Shown piece by piece: positions 1-11,330 of a DNA stretch of 64,000 nucleotides. Within the stretch, counting starts at the first letter, position 1. Each line of letters starts with the position of its first letter. Under the pieces are notes generated by a model. That model saw nothing but the letters and a program-made list of their open reading frames with translations. It had not been told where the DNA came from and did not search any database. This stretch comes from Torreya grandis (taxonomy: Eukaryota; Streptophyta; Pinopsida; Cupressales; Taxaceae). The translations under genes and the position numbers were made by a program. The stretch is taken from contig JARHVA010001924.1 in assembly GCA_037957365.1 (NCBI GenBank), forward strand, positions 2,134,501 to 2,198,500, written 5' to 3'.

Positions 1-507
1 TTTTAATTTCCATGATATATTGTAAGATAAGAGTGATCTCAAGGATGTTCCCTAATTATTTCTCTAAAATTTTGTAGAATCAAGTCTTTTTTGAGGAAAA
101 AATCATTATCAACAATATGTAGAAGTGGATAAAAAACCTGATATGGTGGATCATGAATATCAATGTTTGTATCATCATTATTATTCTCTTACTGCTCATT
201 ATTGAAATTATCCTCATGGAAATTGGTGTACTCTAGATGTGTAGGATATATAGCAAGAAGTTGAGATAGTTTTTTATCTATGTTATATGGTTGGGTTGAA
301 GGTATCATGGTGAATTTAGGAGGGTTTCCACTAATTCTTGTACATCATCTTAAAGGAAGATATGCAAGGAGCTTAGATGGCATAAAGAAAACAACTTGAA
401 AAATGAAAGAGAATATTAAATAAATATAATCTAAATAGTGAACTAGAATACACATAAAAAGGATATGAAGCTCACAAACATGTAACATGATACCTCAAAA
501 TCAAAGG

Positions 508-905
508 GACCTAATAAATGCAACTAGGGTTTTAAAAAAATGATTTTCAAAATCACTATGATAAATTTTAAAAATTAACTATGAAATTCTAATTTATATA
601 TGCAAGAAATATCAAAAAAAATATTGAAAAAATACCAGGACCTAGTATAGACAACTAGGGTTTTGAAAAATTATATTCTTAAAATTACTAATAAATTTTA
701 AAAATTAATGTGAATTTATGATTTAAATATGTAGGTAAAAAATTATAAAAATATTGGAAAAAATCTAATTTAATTAGACCTACAAAAATCAACTAGGGTT
801 TGAAAAAATGATTTTTTAAAAATTACTATGGAATTTTAAAAATTAATGTGAATTTATAATTTAAATATGTAGGTAAAAAATTTTAAAAAAATACTATAAA
901 AATTA
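508..905. repeat. Tandem repeat, three units of about 131-138 bp
   Basis: Units start at 508, 639 and 777, each opening with GACCTA followed a few bases later by CAACTAGGGTTT, then an A-rich block and a run ending in ATTTAAATATGTAGGTAAAA. Units two and three are the most alike. The repeat is AT-rich and non-coding in all frames. Confidence 0.8.
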
Positions 906-3345
906 AGAAAGAATTTTCCCTAGGTTTGCTAAGGTTTTTATGTGAAAATGAAATAAGTCAGGTTCACCAAATGATTTAACTATTTTGTGAATATTGGTGC
1001 CTTACTCCTATTTTAGTTAAAGGTTTGGGTTGACTAAATTATTAAATAATATTTCAATAATCTAACCACTAGTTTTTATAATTTATTTATATTTTTAACC
1101 TTTTTATAAATAGGAAAAAATAAGACTTAGCTTAAAATGAATTGAAACAGCTATTGCAGGGTCTGATATTGGCTATATAAGGTTGGGATAATGTTACAAA
1201 TCAAGATATGGCTTTCATTTTGTGAAAGTATAGTACTACTAAAATAGGACACCTTAGAGTCTAGTTTTTTTGTCCTCTTCTACCATTGTTGTCAAAACTA
1301 CTCATAAAGACCTGAGTTTTATGGTGTTTGTTCACTGACCCTGAATGAGCCTGCCTCTGAAATCTTGACTACTAAAAGTCTACAAAACATCTTGTAGAGA
1401 TAATTTAATCTTTAAACCATATAATTCATTATGCTTTGATAAAACTTGAGAAATAAGGGGGGGTTAGTGTTTTTAAGATGCACTGAATGTGTATCCACAC
1501 CCCTTGTGTGGGAATGTTTCCTACATACCAATACTCTGAAGAGGGATCAAGCCATATGTAGCTCTCCCACTTAATGTGCTTTGTGAAATAGTGTAATGTA
1601 GATGTAAAAATGTTAAACTAAGTGCTCTTGAGGTGGCTAGGGACTGATGTGAGGATTTGGATATGCTTGTAGCTATATTGGATGGTTGTATGCATATAAT
1701 AGGGAAATTTTCCTTAGTGGTTTTGCTTGTATTCTTGCTTTCTTTCTAATATTTTCCAACCTATTTCTAAATGAAATTTAGATGGTATTTTATAGAGATG
1801 TATTATTCATGGGTTGAATGAATTCATGCTAGGCTAAAAATATGAAGGATAGGAACTGAAAGGAAATGATCATTAGAACTTAAAATGCAATTAGATAGGA
1901 ACACTGAAATAGGACACCCTAGGGTCTGGCACTATAGTCTAAGTTGGGAGCTCTTATTATACAGGTGCGAAACCTAAGGGGATAGGATTGTCCTAGGAAA
2001 TGCTACCTGATTGAGGTAGAATGACTATTTAGAAAGCTCAAAATGACTAGTAATAAGCAAAAAGGTGTCTAGAAGGGTCATGAGAGCATGCAAGAAAGAC
2101 TTATGGGTTGGGTGTCACAAGCCACATTCAAGATACCAATTTTGAAATTTTATATAAATATAGTTTCTCTTTTATGAGTTGAAATATAAGACCATAGATA
2201 GGACCTAGACTTCCTTACACATACCATATTTTTCCATATCCCATTTATTTTTCACATACTTTTTGACACCCTTGTAGATTTCTCTTTTATGATTTGTAGT
2301 GTAAGACCATAGATTTCTCCATATCCCATTCATTTCTCTTGATTTCCTTTCCTTTCTTTCCACATTAGATAAAACAAGGTCAAAGTCAAGACAACACTTT
2401 CATTTCACCTAGATTTATGAGACTCTTATACACCATGCTCTTTGAATTTATCTTTCTTAGCAACCAAGTCCCAAGTATTTAAATGAAATTCATATTTAGC
2501 ACCCATGCTTGCTTTTAAAAATCCATATGGAGGTGGAATATACAAAACCATCAAGAAATTAAAAATTTGAATCATTTGAAATAAAAGGCAATGATATACA
2601 TAAGGCAAGATAAAAATATCAAAAGGTAAATCACACCAAAATAAGTGATTACAAGTACATTCTTATCTCTAATTAAATCTAAAAATCTATATTTGGCCTC
2701 ATAGTAAATCCAAGGTCCATTGGGGTGAGGTAGGCTAATATATTGAAAGAGGAGAATTCAACAAACTCTATGGTGCTACCTAATTTCTCACCTAATACCC
2801 AATCTTCATAGTAGATTGATGGATCTATAAGGGGTCATGATGAATGGGGAACATATTATGGGAAGGTAGGTCCATTTTACTTTTCATGCATATAACCTTC
2901 ATGGGATGATCTACATACTTCATTTGTTGACCTAAGACCTGTGTGGCTCAAGAAATTTATTCAAATCCCTTTAGGTTGAAAGTCCTCTTATTTTGAAAAA
3001 CCTAATTTAAGTGTCTTGACTTCAATAAACAGTTACTCTACCTTGGTTTTTCCTTCATTCTCCCCTCTACCCATTTCATTTCCCCCTTGATAGATATGTG
3101 GGATTCTAAATTTGTTTTCCCTCTAATTTACTTCTCTCTTCTTCACATCTTAAAAACATGCTAGCACTACTTTGTTTCAATTTTCTCTATCCTTAGAACA
3201 AAACATGTTTTGAGTAATTATAGATCACTTCCTTTACACCATGGCCCTACATTTATAGTTTTTCCTTGATTATTTTTACCATTTTTCATTATTTTACTAC
3301 CCTTTTTTATGGACACCTAAGTTAATTTTTACTTTCATGTGCTTT

Positions 3346-3540
3346 TTTATTATTGAGCGAGGTTGGCTTGTTAATTCTCACTCATCAATGGTGTTTTGCT
3401 TTTATGCACCTTTTTCCATTTATTATTGAGTAAGGATTATTACTTCTCACTTACCAATGTTGTTTTAAAAAAATTTTGCTTATCCATATTTATTGAGGTA
3501 AGGATTGTTACTAATTTCACATTGATGTTTTATTACCATC
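3346..3540. repeat. Degenerate tandem repeat, about 72-bp period
   Basis: Three decayed copies of a unit with the landmarks TTATTATTGAG, AAGGATT-TTA, TCTCACT and CAATG-TGTTTT begin near 3346, 3419 and 3489. Copies have drifted by substitution and small indels. There is no coding content. Confidence 0.6.
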
Positions 3541-4455
3541 CTTTTTGACATGTATCCTTGGTTTGAATTGGTTAGTTTATCTTTCTTACTTAAGGTTTAC
3601 TTATTTGAGTTTTTTGGTCTTTTAGTAGCCTTGGCTTTTTGGTTACTCAATTTACTCTAAATTCTGAATTAGTAATTTGGTCTAACATAGCACTTGTCAC
3701 CCCAACTTTCCAAATTTCCAAGTATATCCCATCCACATAGCACCAATTATCTTGGCTTTCCTGTATTTGTTTGTTTTTTATCTTAAATTTTATATGCTTT
3801 GGTTTGTGAAAATCAATCTCTACACCCTCCATAATCAAAACTATAAACATAGTATATAACCATACAAAAATAAAGGTAAGTCAAGGTACACATATATTTA
3901 CTTTTTTAGTTATTTCCATTTCATTCATTTACTTTGATTTATTTTATGATTTAGAATACTATAACTTTTTTTAGCCTCAATGTTGTGTGTTAATATGTTC
4001 TTTCTCGAAGCACCATCCCCTATTGCACCTTAGTGACACATGATGAGCTTCAAGTGGGGCATATGTATACACATAATATTTTCAAATTTTATTAATTACT
4101 AATACTTTCTATCTTAGAGGAACTCATCAAGACTCAATCTCTCTAAGTGCATGCCCTAAGGGGTGCACCAATAAAAGGGTGGGTAGACCATTAGTGCTTC
4201 ACAATATTATTGTCCCTTATTGACACTTATTATCAATCTAAAAAGCTCCTAAAATCATTATCTTAAGATATTACTCCCCATTTTCACACTCCTCCAATCA
4301 TTTCCCACCTTCCATCCCTCTTTTCCTCACCTAAATCCCCATTTGAGAGTCTGTAATTCTAGGTCAAATGGGTCGACCTTGTACTCTTATGGGTGAAATT
4401 CATTTAGGGTCTAGGTCAGCTTTTGACCAACCTATCCCATGATTTAATGAAATTT

Positions 4456-4721
4456 ATTAGATTGATCACAAAGATTAAAAGAGAAATATTTTATTACACA
4501 ACACATATTTATGAACCATACATGAAGGCCTATTAAATAGGCAAAGAAAAGAACCACCCAAGAATCATAGAGAGGATGGGAGAAACAACTTACGTCGACT
4601 AGAATGAAATAGATAAGCCTGATAAAACAAACTAACTTCTTAACCTAAGTGATTAAGGCAATGGACCATAGATCTATTACCTTAGTTAATAAATCAAGGT
4701 AAATACATAATTATGCTAACA
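4456..4721 (-). repeat. 3' LTR of the copia element at 4456-9849
   Basis: Read on the minus strand it starts TGTTAGCATAATTATG at 4721 and ends CTAAT at 4456. It aligns end to end with 9583-9849. A 15-nt perfect palindrome, GCCTATTAAATAGGC, is conserved in both LTRs and overlaps the only good TATA-like stretch (TATTTAATAGG on the minus strand). Confidence 0.93.
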
Positions 4722-4730
4722 CCCTCCCTT
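4722..4730 (-). other. Polypurine tract of the copia element
   Basis: Minus-strand AAGGGAGGG lies immediately upstream of the TGTTAG start of the 3' LTR, the position expected of the plus-strand priming tract. Confidence 0.85.
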
Positions 4731-4861
4731 AATAACAAAACCAAAAATAAGACTAAGTTTGTCTCTAAATTTTATAAAATTGTCTGCACCAAGTGTTTTG
4801 GTCATTATATTCATTGGCTACTCTACAATGGGGTAGTACAAGAGACTGATGTCTTCATCTA

Positions 4862-5310
4862 TAACTAATTGTCAGATGTAATGATGGTGAACCTCAATTT
4901 ATTTGGTCTTGGTATGTAATATTTCATTATTCACCATCTTTAGAATGCTCTGATTGTCACAAAAAATTGGAGTAGGCTTTGATGACTCAAAATGAATGTC
5001 CTCCAATATTTTATTTATCCAAATAGTTTCACAACTTGCACTAACCACAACTTTATACTCTATTTCTATTGAAGATAATGACATTGTAGTTTGTATTTTT
5101 ATTTACCATGAGAAAACTCTTGAACCAAGAGTGAATACATAGCCTATTGTAGATTTTATTGAATCTATTGATCTTTCCCAAGCGGAGTCATAATATCTTG
5201 AAAGCTCAAAATCTATAGACTTATCATATAGTATGCAAAAGTCAAGAGTACTTTGACATATCTTAATACCCATTTTACAACTAACCAATGTACTTTGTTT
5301 ATTTTAAACA
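4862..5310 (-). pseudogene. Copia RNase H relic
   Basis: Two open pieces (5103-5288 and 4899-5084) in different frames give successive parts of the copia RNase H domain. The first contains a YYDSAWERSIDSIKST-like stretch, the usual 'DSDWAG...RKST' segment, then GYVFTLGSR-FSW. The second begins SLSSIEIEYK (the usual LSS-EAEY) and runs through CDNQSILKM and LHTKTK, followed by the HHH box. The domain would degrade the RNA strand during reverse transcription. The frameshift between the pieces and an Asp-to-Ala change in the DSAW motif make it inactive. Confidence 0.92.
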
Positions 5311-5377
5311 TGAAGCGAGATATAAAACTCACTACAAAACAAATATCTAGTCTATTGGTAGTGAGGTAAATGAGACT

Positions 5378-6191
5378 ACCCACTAGTTACTGATACATTA
5401 TTTCATTAACTAGAGGTGAAGCAATGTGAGTTGAAATTTTAACACCAACTTCCATAGGTGTGAGAGTTGTATTACAATCCATCATTCTAAACCTTTCTAG
5501 TAATGATTTGTCATACTTATTCTCTAACATGAATACAACATAATCATATTGCCAAGACCCAACATGTAAACAATATTTTAGTAATCCTAAGTCTATCATG
5601 TCAAAAGTACAACAAATATTAGCCTTCATTTGTTGAATGAGACTATCACTACTCCTAGTGATGGATTTATCATTAACATATGTAATGAGGATCAAGATAT
5701 CATCACTGGATACCTTTACATATAGATTTGGTTTAGAATTACACCTTTTGAACCCTGACTCCTTAAGATATGAATCTATTTTCATATACCAGGATTTGAG
5801 GAGCTTGCTTAAGTCCATATAAGGACTTGATCAACCTACAAATAAGATGTTTATTACCAAGAAACTTAAAACCCTATGGATAAATCATGTAGACTTCCTC
5901 CTCTAGATCTCCATTCAATAAAGCATTTTTAACATCCATTTAGTTCACTTTCCATTCAAACTGAGCAATAATAGCAAAAATCAAATGAAAAGTTACCATG
6001 TTTCTAGTAGGAGAAAAATTCTCCACATAATCAACCCCTTCCTCTTGTGCATAACCTTTTTCAATAAGTCTAGCTTTGTGTTTGTCCAAGGAACCATCTG
6101 CTTTACATTTTACATTGTAAATCCATTTACAACCAATGGATTTCTTTCCTAGTGGTAGATATATGAGCTCCCAAGTCTTATTTTTCATCAA
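5378..6191 (-). pseudogene. Copia reverse transcriptase relic
   Basis: The N-terminal piece (5940-6191) matches the start of the copia RT: KNKTWELIYLP, GKKSIGCKWIYNVK, DGSLDKHKARL, KGYAQEEGVDY and ENFSPTRNMVT appear in order. The C-terminal piece (5387-5818) contains the catalytic box as YVND at 5669-5680 (normal YVDD, one catalytic Asp replaced by Asn), then the LGLLKYCL and PM-VGV segments. The two lie in different frames and the intervening part is full of stops. In life this enzyme copies the element RNA into cDNA in cytoplasmic particles. This copy cannot be active. Confidence 0.95.
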
Positions 6192-6559
6192 GGAATCATA
6201 TTATAATTACATGACTAATTCCCATTTAGGCTTCCCTTTGGCCTCTAAGAAGTTATTAGTCTCAAATACATGTGAAATAATAGTTTTTAGAGAAAATTTA
6301 TCATGTTCACCTCTATTACCAGACTACTTTAATGATCTTAATCTTATTCCTACCACATCCTATGGTAAGTCTCCCTCCTTTAGTGCTTTCATTGTGGTAT
6401 AATACCACTTTGGATTCTTTGGTTGTTCTATTGGAACCTCATAATGACCTGCATCAATTTCCTCCCTAGAATTTGATTCTATTATTGAAATAGAATCATG
6501 CTTAGATTTCACATCACATATTATAATAGAATCATTAGAAGAAAATAATAACTCAATAT

Positions 6560-7275
6560 CTGAAACTATAGTATTTACTATAAATTATGTTATCTATTCA
6601 TTTACTATGATATCTCTATTTACCGCAACTTTATTATTAGAAAAATTAAGTGATTTATAGGCCTTTTACTGGTCACTGTACCCAACATAGATGTATGATT
6701 TAATTATTTCATCCAAGTTACTTCTCTTTTTAATATGAATAACTATAAAATATGCACAACCAAAAAAATTAAAAGCATTTACATCTAAAGTTCAACTTGA
6801 CCAAGCCTCTTCTTGAGTCATATTCTCCAATGATTTTGTAGGAGTACTATTGATGATGTACACCACCATATTCATTGTTTCTATGCAATATTTAGATGGG
6901 ACATTTCTACTTTGGACCATACAAAAATCCATGTCCATCACCATCCTATTTTACCTTTCCACAACTTTGTTTTGTTGTAGAGTGTAAGGGGTAGTGTCCT
7001 ATTTATGTATGCCTTCAGTGGCACAAAACTCCTTGAACTATTTTGAGATGAACTAACCCCCATTATCTATTCTAAAAGATTTCACTAATCATCCCACATA
7101 TTTTTCAACCATAGATTTCAATGTAAAGAAGTCAGAAAAGAAATCAAATTTCTTCATTAGAAATTATACCCACTTTTTTGTAGAGAAATCATTAACCAAC
7201 AACAAAAAATAATGGGTTCTAAAAGGGGTAGGTGTCTAAATTGGACCGTGTAAATTTACATGTACTAGATCCAAT
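6560..7275 (-). pseudogene. Copia integrase core relic
   Basis: Minus-strand conceptual translation with frame changes gives the order typical of copia integrase: VHVNLHGPI, YFLLLVNDFSTKKWV, SFRIDNGG, YTLQQNKVVER and then the FGC-YF and YVGYSD linker before RT. The first catalytic Asp of the D,D-35-E core (the residue in the 'HxDLxGP' motif) is Asn here, and the 'DDFS' motif reads NDFS. The core should join cDNA to target DNA. Stops at 6.6-7.2 kb also disable it. Confidence 0.85.
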
Positions 7276-7277
7276 AC

Positions 7278-7560
7278 TCACTTAACTCTTAAAGCTTTAC
7301 CAACATCAAATGAATGTTTAACTTGCTTCCCCAATTGACATCTAGTATATACATGATGCCTATGCCAAATACAAGGAATCCCATTAACCATCTTAGTCTT
7401 GCTCAATGTAGTCAAATACTGGAAATTCAAATGCCAATATATTTCATGCCATATTGTATTTGTGTTATCAACTGCTACAAGTTTACATTCCTTTTCCCTT
7501 TGTGGATATTCAATTTTATACAAGCCTTTCTCACCAATCCCAATGACAATAATATTGTTA
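7278..7560 (-). pseudogene. GAG-pre-integrase zinc-binding domain relic
   Basis: An open piece of 81 residues carries the hallmarks of the HHCC domain that precedes copia integrase: IWHEIYWHLNFQYLTTL, MVNGIP, then C-LGKQVKHSF. The expected second Cys of the C-x2-C pair is weak (TRCQLGKQ follows a Tyr-Thr). It lies directly upstream of the integrase core in the same orientation. Confidence 0.9.
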
Positions 7561-7713
7561 TCTCTAGTAGTGAATAAACATTGTTTTTTTTTGAAATTTT
7601 ACAACAAAATTAGATTTTGAAGTGATCTCATTAATTAAAAGTAGATTTTTGTTCATATCAAAAACATGCCTAACTTTCTTAAATGTATACCATACTATAC
7701 CTTTAAAACTGAT

Positions 7714-7990
7714 CTAAAAATTACCATATCCCTTCATAAAATGAGTTCTACCATCTCCCAAAAATATAGATTCATTACTAATATTATTTTCAACAAAATC
7801 CACATACCAGTCCTTATGGTATGTATAATAGTGAGATGCCTCTGAATCAAAGTAACAAGATTGATCCCCCATATAATTACCACTAGAAGCCATAAAAGCA
7901 AAATTAGGAGATGTTTCCTCACCTTCACCTTTAGCCACATTTGTATGATGAGCTTTTTTTCTAGGGTTATCCATATCCTATTATCTTTTC
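7714..7990 (-). pseudogene. Copia aspartic protease relic
   Basis: An 86-residue open piece contains CYFDSEASHY, the copia protease active-site segment that normally reads D-S-G-A-S/T-H. The catalytic Asp is kept but Gly is replaced by Glu. Downstream are IFLGDGRTHFMKGYGNF, matching the flap region 'GDG...I.G.G'. The upstream part (PRKKAHHTN) connects to the zinc knuckle of gag. The enzyme would cleave the Gag-Pol polyprotein. Confidence 0.88.
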
Positions 7991-8052
7991 CTAAAATATT
8001 TTTTAAGCTAACCAGGTTACTTACAGTAAAAACATTTCCACTCAGATATATT
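7990..8052 (-). pseudogene. Copia Gag zinc-knuckle relic
   Basis: The minus strand reads W-K-C-F-Y-C-K, stop, P-G, stop, L-K-K-Y-F. The first two cysteines of C-x2-C-x4-H-x4-C are present, the His is replaced by Leu, the last Cys by Tyr or Phe, and two stops interrupt it. The position between gag and protease is as expected for a nucleocapsid knuckle. Confidence 0.7.
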
Positions 8053-8099
8053 ATTAGAACCACTTCTAAAGTTTTTGTCAAAGAACTAGTAGTTTTATG

Positions 8100-8741
8100 A
8101 AACTACTTACCCTTTCCCTTGATGAAGACTACACTCTCTGTAGAAGTAAATGTAGATAATACTGCCTACTCCTACTGTCTCTCCTTTTTCAATAGTAATG
8201 TTGACAATTTTTCAAAGTCCAAAGTTTGCATCTCAATAACCATGTACAAAGACTCCACAAATGACTCAAATGAAGGCAAAATATTCTACATAACCAGAGC
8301 AATCAAATATTTCTCATCAATAAGCTTTTGCATAGCCTTCAACTAATCATTGATGTCCTTGATCTATTACAAAAACTTAAAAATAGAGCCACTTTCTTGA
8401 ATCTAAGTAGAAAACAATAAATTATTCAAATACAATACCCTAATGGCTTTAAAAGCCTAATGTTGATAAGAAATATTAGTCTACAAAGCTGATGTAGTTG
8501 TCAAATTTTTTATCTCTGAGATTAGATTATCTACTACTGACAGTTTTAACAACATAAGATCCTTATGATGACATTTATCATAGTCGTCAATATCAGTGGT
8601 AGGCCTTTTCTCTTGACCAATCACTATTTGATAAATATTTTGATATTCACATATCATGAAAACCTTATGACTCCACAAACTAAAGTTATTACATGTCATT
8701 TTATGAGAATATGGTAGTAATAGGTGTTGAATACTAGCCAT
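8100..8741 (-). pseudogene. Copia Gag relic
   Basis: The N-terminal 86 residues (8481-8741) are open. They start MASIQHLLLPYSHKMTCNNFSLWSHKV, typical of plant copia Gag in which a conserved Trp after 'NF/NYxxW' begins the UBN2-type capsid domain. The rest is frame-broken down to the zinc knuckle. Gag would form the virus-like particle that houses reverse transcription. The start codon lies about 840 bp downstream of the primer-binding site, longer than usual, so the first part of the ORF or a leader may have been altered. Confidence 0.8.
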
Positions 8742-9566
8742 TTGACCTAGTTTTTCATGAAAACAACTAAATTGGAAAAATTATGACTTTTATAAAAATT
8801 CCTTATACAATAGATTATATATTAACATTGAAAACTCTGCCAATTTTTAGCAACAAACTCAATACTATTTTCAAGATCTCAAATTTTCTTTCACTAAAAT
8901 AATTAAACCATGAAACATACAACTCTGATTTAATTTTTTTTCTCTGTCTACATCTAGATAAAAAACCCCAAAAATGGTGAAAATTTTAACTTCCTAGACA
9001 CTTCTATGATTATTAATCAGTGGTAGGTCCCCAATAACCCTTATTAGCTAAAGTTTTTATTTATTTCAATTAAAAAATTGAAATAATTGAAATAATAAAA
9101 CTTTAGGTTAAAAATTTCATGAAAATAATTAGCTAATCAAAAAATTGGCCTACCTATGAAACTTTAGGTACAAATTCTGATCTTGTTTCTCAACCAAATC
9201 AGAAACCATCTGCACCACTAATCAATTTTATATTTAACTCATATTTTGGAGCTCTATTTCACTTAAATTGATCAACTTTTAATTTTTTTGGATCTTCCCT
9301 AAACTGTACAACACCATACACTGTACAGTCAGCCCAAAAAAATATATAGAGTCCTCAAAACCTCTTAAACTAATCCTTATAACCTCCTTTCAATTTTATT
9401 AGGTAATTTGATCACCTCAAGATATTTTTTGATGTTTTTTTAACTCATAGAGTTATATTATGCTTTCTCTCTCCTTTGACTCTCCACTAGGTACATGAAG
9501 TTCCTCCTTAGCAAGACACTGACCTTTCTAGATTTGATAGACCTCCACCTAGGTGATATAAACCAT

Positions 9567-9581
9567 GGGCTCTAATTACCA
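9567..9581 (-). other. Primer-binding site of the copia element
   Basis: Minus strand TGGTAATTAGAGCCC starts one base after the 5' LTR. The canonical plant copia site, complementary to initiator-Met tRNA, is TGGTATCAGAGC. The copy here has a base inserted and C changed to T in the middle. Confidence 0.85.
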
Positions 9582-9582
9582 T

Positions 9583-9849
9583 ATTAAATTAAGCACAAAG
9601 AATGAAAGAGAATACTATTGTATTACACAACATAATTTTCAAACCATACATGAAGGCCTATTAAATAGGCAAAGAAAAGAACCACATGAGAATCACAGAG
9701 AGGATGGGTGAAACAACCTACATCAACTAGTATGAAATATCTAAGCTCTATAAAATAAATTAACCTCTTAAATAGATTGGTTAAGGAAACTAACCATATA
9801 TGTATTATCTTAGTCACTAACCCAAGGTAAATACATAATTATGTTAACA
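9583..9849 (-). repeat. 5' LTR of the copia element
   Basis: It starts TGTTAACATAATTATG at 9849 on the minus strand and ends TTTAAT at 9583. It is 267 bp against 266 bp for the 3' LTR, with the GCCTATTAAATAGGC palindrome preserved. AATTT follows at 9850-9854 and is repeated at 4451-4455. Confidence 0.93.
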
Positions 9850-10738
9850 AATTTTATCCATAATAGTATTAGGTTGACTAGGTCGACCCTGTCAATCACA
9901 AATTTTAGAAGGGCTTACGTATAAATATGATTCTATATACAAGTTCATTTCATCATTATTTAATAATGAACAAAATTTATTATTCTCTTACACTTGTTTA
10001 TGATTTTCTATTCCACCATTCTACTCGAGGAGTCTTAGCTTAGGGTTTCTACTTGGAGAATCTAGTCTTGTGGAGAAGTCTTGGATGCTTTGGCCTTTCT
10101 TAGTGATCCTTATAAACCACAACAATGTTTTTAAAATCCCCTTTGTTTAAGGGAGAGATTGATTCTCTATGGAATCATCTTTTATGTAAGAATTCTCTAA
10201 CTTTGCTTCTCTCTTTAGTAGATATAATTAGCATAAGTATTAGCTTCAAATAATATTACTCTTCTTCTTCATGCATTAGGGTCTTACTCATACATAGATT
10301 AATTGAGATTATCATATTCATGTTTATTTGTTTACTATCCCCCATATTGTTCCACAAGATTTGGTGAGCATTATATTTGATTTCTTTACTTTACTTATTA
10401 TTAGTATAATGAATATAAAAACATAGGGCTTAGTTAGGGTTATTTCATGATTGTGCTTGATTGGAAGATTTGGAACCCTCCATAGTATAGTTTATTGTGA
10501 TAAGAGATTCCATAATTGGGTTTAGTTGATCCTCATATTGTTCATGTTCTCAATTATCTAATGTATCCCCAATTAAAAGTGTAAGTGTGATCTATCTTTT
10601 TTGAGTTACCATTGATTTATAGACATGATGCATTTTTTATTGCATACAGGATCCACATTTTCATTTCCTAGGGAAATGATATTATAAATTGTGTTGACAT
10701 CCTCATCAACCATCAATGGGTTCCACAAAGGGGTCTCT
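9850..10738. other. Non-coding DNA, possible LTR-type promoter
   Basis: No recognisable coding relic in about 0.9 kb. A plus-strand TATAAATA lies at 9920-9927, followed by a long AT-rich leader. With the sequence below 4456 this may be the rest of an older plus-strand LTR that the copia element split. I found no second copy in the window to prove it. Confidence 0.4.
9920..9927 (+). promoter_or_regulatory. TATA-box-like sequence
   Basis: TATAAATA preceded by CTTACG. The match to a plant TATA box is good but AT-rich DNA gives many by chance; the LTR context is unproven. Confidence 0.25.
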
Positions 10739-11330
10739 TTAGTCATAATTTATAGGAATGACTATGCCATGAGTGTCATTCTCAAAGATGATATAGTGCT
10801 TCTTAAAATATAAGTTGACATTATTTACATAGCACCAAGGGCAACCCAATAGAGATAGAAAATCATCAAATTTAACAAGATTGATCAATTTTAAATAACC
10901 CTTGAACATTACACCCAAGATGTTTATGGTGACATATTTAAGAACACCTATGGCTATTGTTGAAGTCTTATTGTCTATGAACATTACATGTGGAGAGGGA
11001 TACAAAGTGGGACTCCCCATATTTTTCAAAGCATATTTGGTTAAAAGATTAAATTATATGTTAATTTCCACTAGGATATCATGGATAATCAAACCATTAA
11101 TAGATGCATTGATAAATATCTCTTTGGCACATTCTTGATTAGTTTGAATATGGGTTTCTTGTCATCGCACATGGTTAAAAAGATGATCTTAAATTGAATT
11201 TGTCTCTTGGTTTCATAACCAAATATTTAAGATGGGGATGATGTCCTCACTAATTAATAGCTTGTATATCTCTTGAAACTCATCACATCCTAGAGTTATG
11301 GGTTACATCTCTCTTTGCCTCTTGGCACAC
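10739..11330 (-). pseudogene. Ty3/gypsy aspartic protease relic
   Basis: The open piece 10739-11029 carries a typical plant gypsy retropepsin C-terminal half: IDNKTSTIAIGVLKYV, ILGVMF, then LSLLGCPWCYVNNVNLYFKK (normally LLGRPW). Upstream, the region that should hold the D-[ST]-G active site translates as ILVEINI followed by a stop and NLLTKYA, so the catalytic triad is destroyed. It lies downstream of the gag relic at 12.0-13.2 kb on the same strand and is probably part of the same element. No RT follows before the copia insertion, so the pol of this element is missing. Confidence 0.8.

Larger units (their letters stand above)
1..4455. other. Gene-free AT-rich DNA left of the first copia element
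   Basis: I see no coding relic that I can assign in this stretch; short open frames at about 2.4-2.6 kb and 3.65-3.85 kb show no family motif. It holds two local tandem repeats, listed separately, and stretches such as 4370-4440 with several GGTCGACC or GGTCA/TGACC-like words that continue on the far side of the copia insertion at 9870-9890. The segment just below 4456 and the one just above 9849 were therefore contiguous before the copia element inserted, and together they may be part of an older LTR. That last point is inference only. Confidence 0.6.
4456..9849 (-). mobile_element. Complete Ty1/copia LTR retrotransposon (dead), minus strand
   Basis: The element has two direct LTRs of 266 and 267 bp, a primer-binding site next to the 5' LTR, a purine tract next to the 3' LTR and the copia domain order gag, protease, integrase, reverse transcriptase, RNase H reading from high to low coordinates. 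It is bounded by a 5-bp target duplication AATTT at 4451-4455 and 9850-9854. Every domain carries stops or frameshifts, and by eye the LTRs differ at roughly one position in six, so the insertion is old. Total length of about 5.4 kb is normal for the superfamily. No other element has inserted into it. Confidence 0.95.

Noticed and set aside
5637..6402. Plus-strand open frames over the copia RT (61 and 88 codons)
   Set aside because: They overlap clear minus-strand RT sequence and show no motif; they are shadows.
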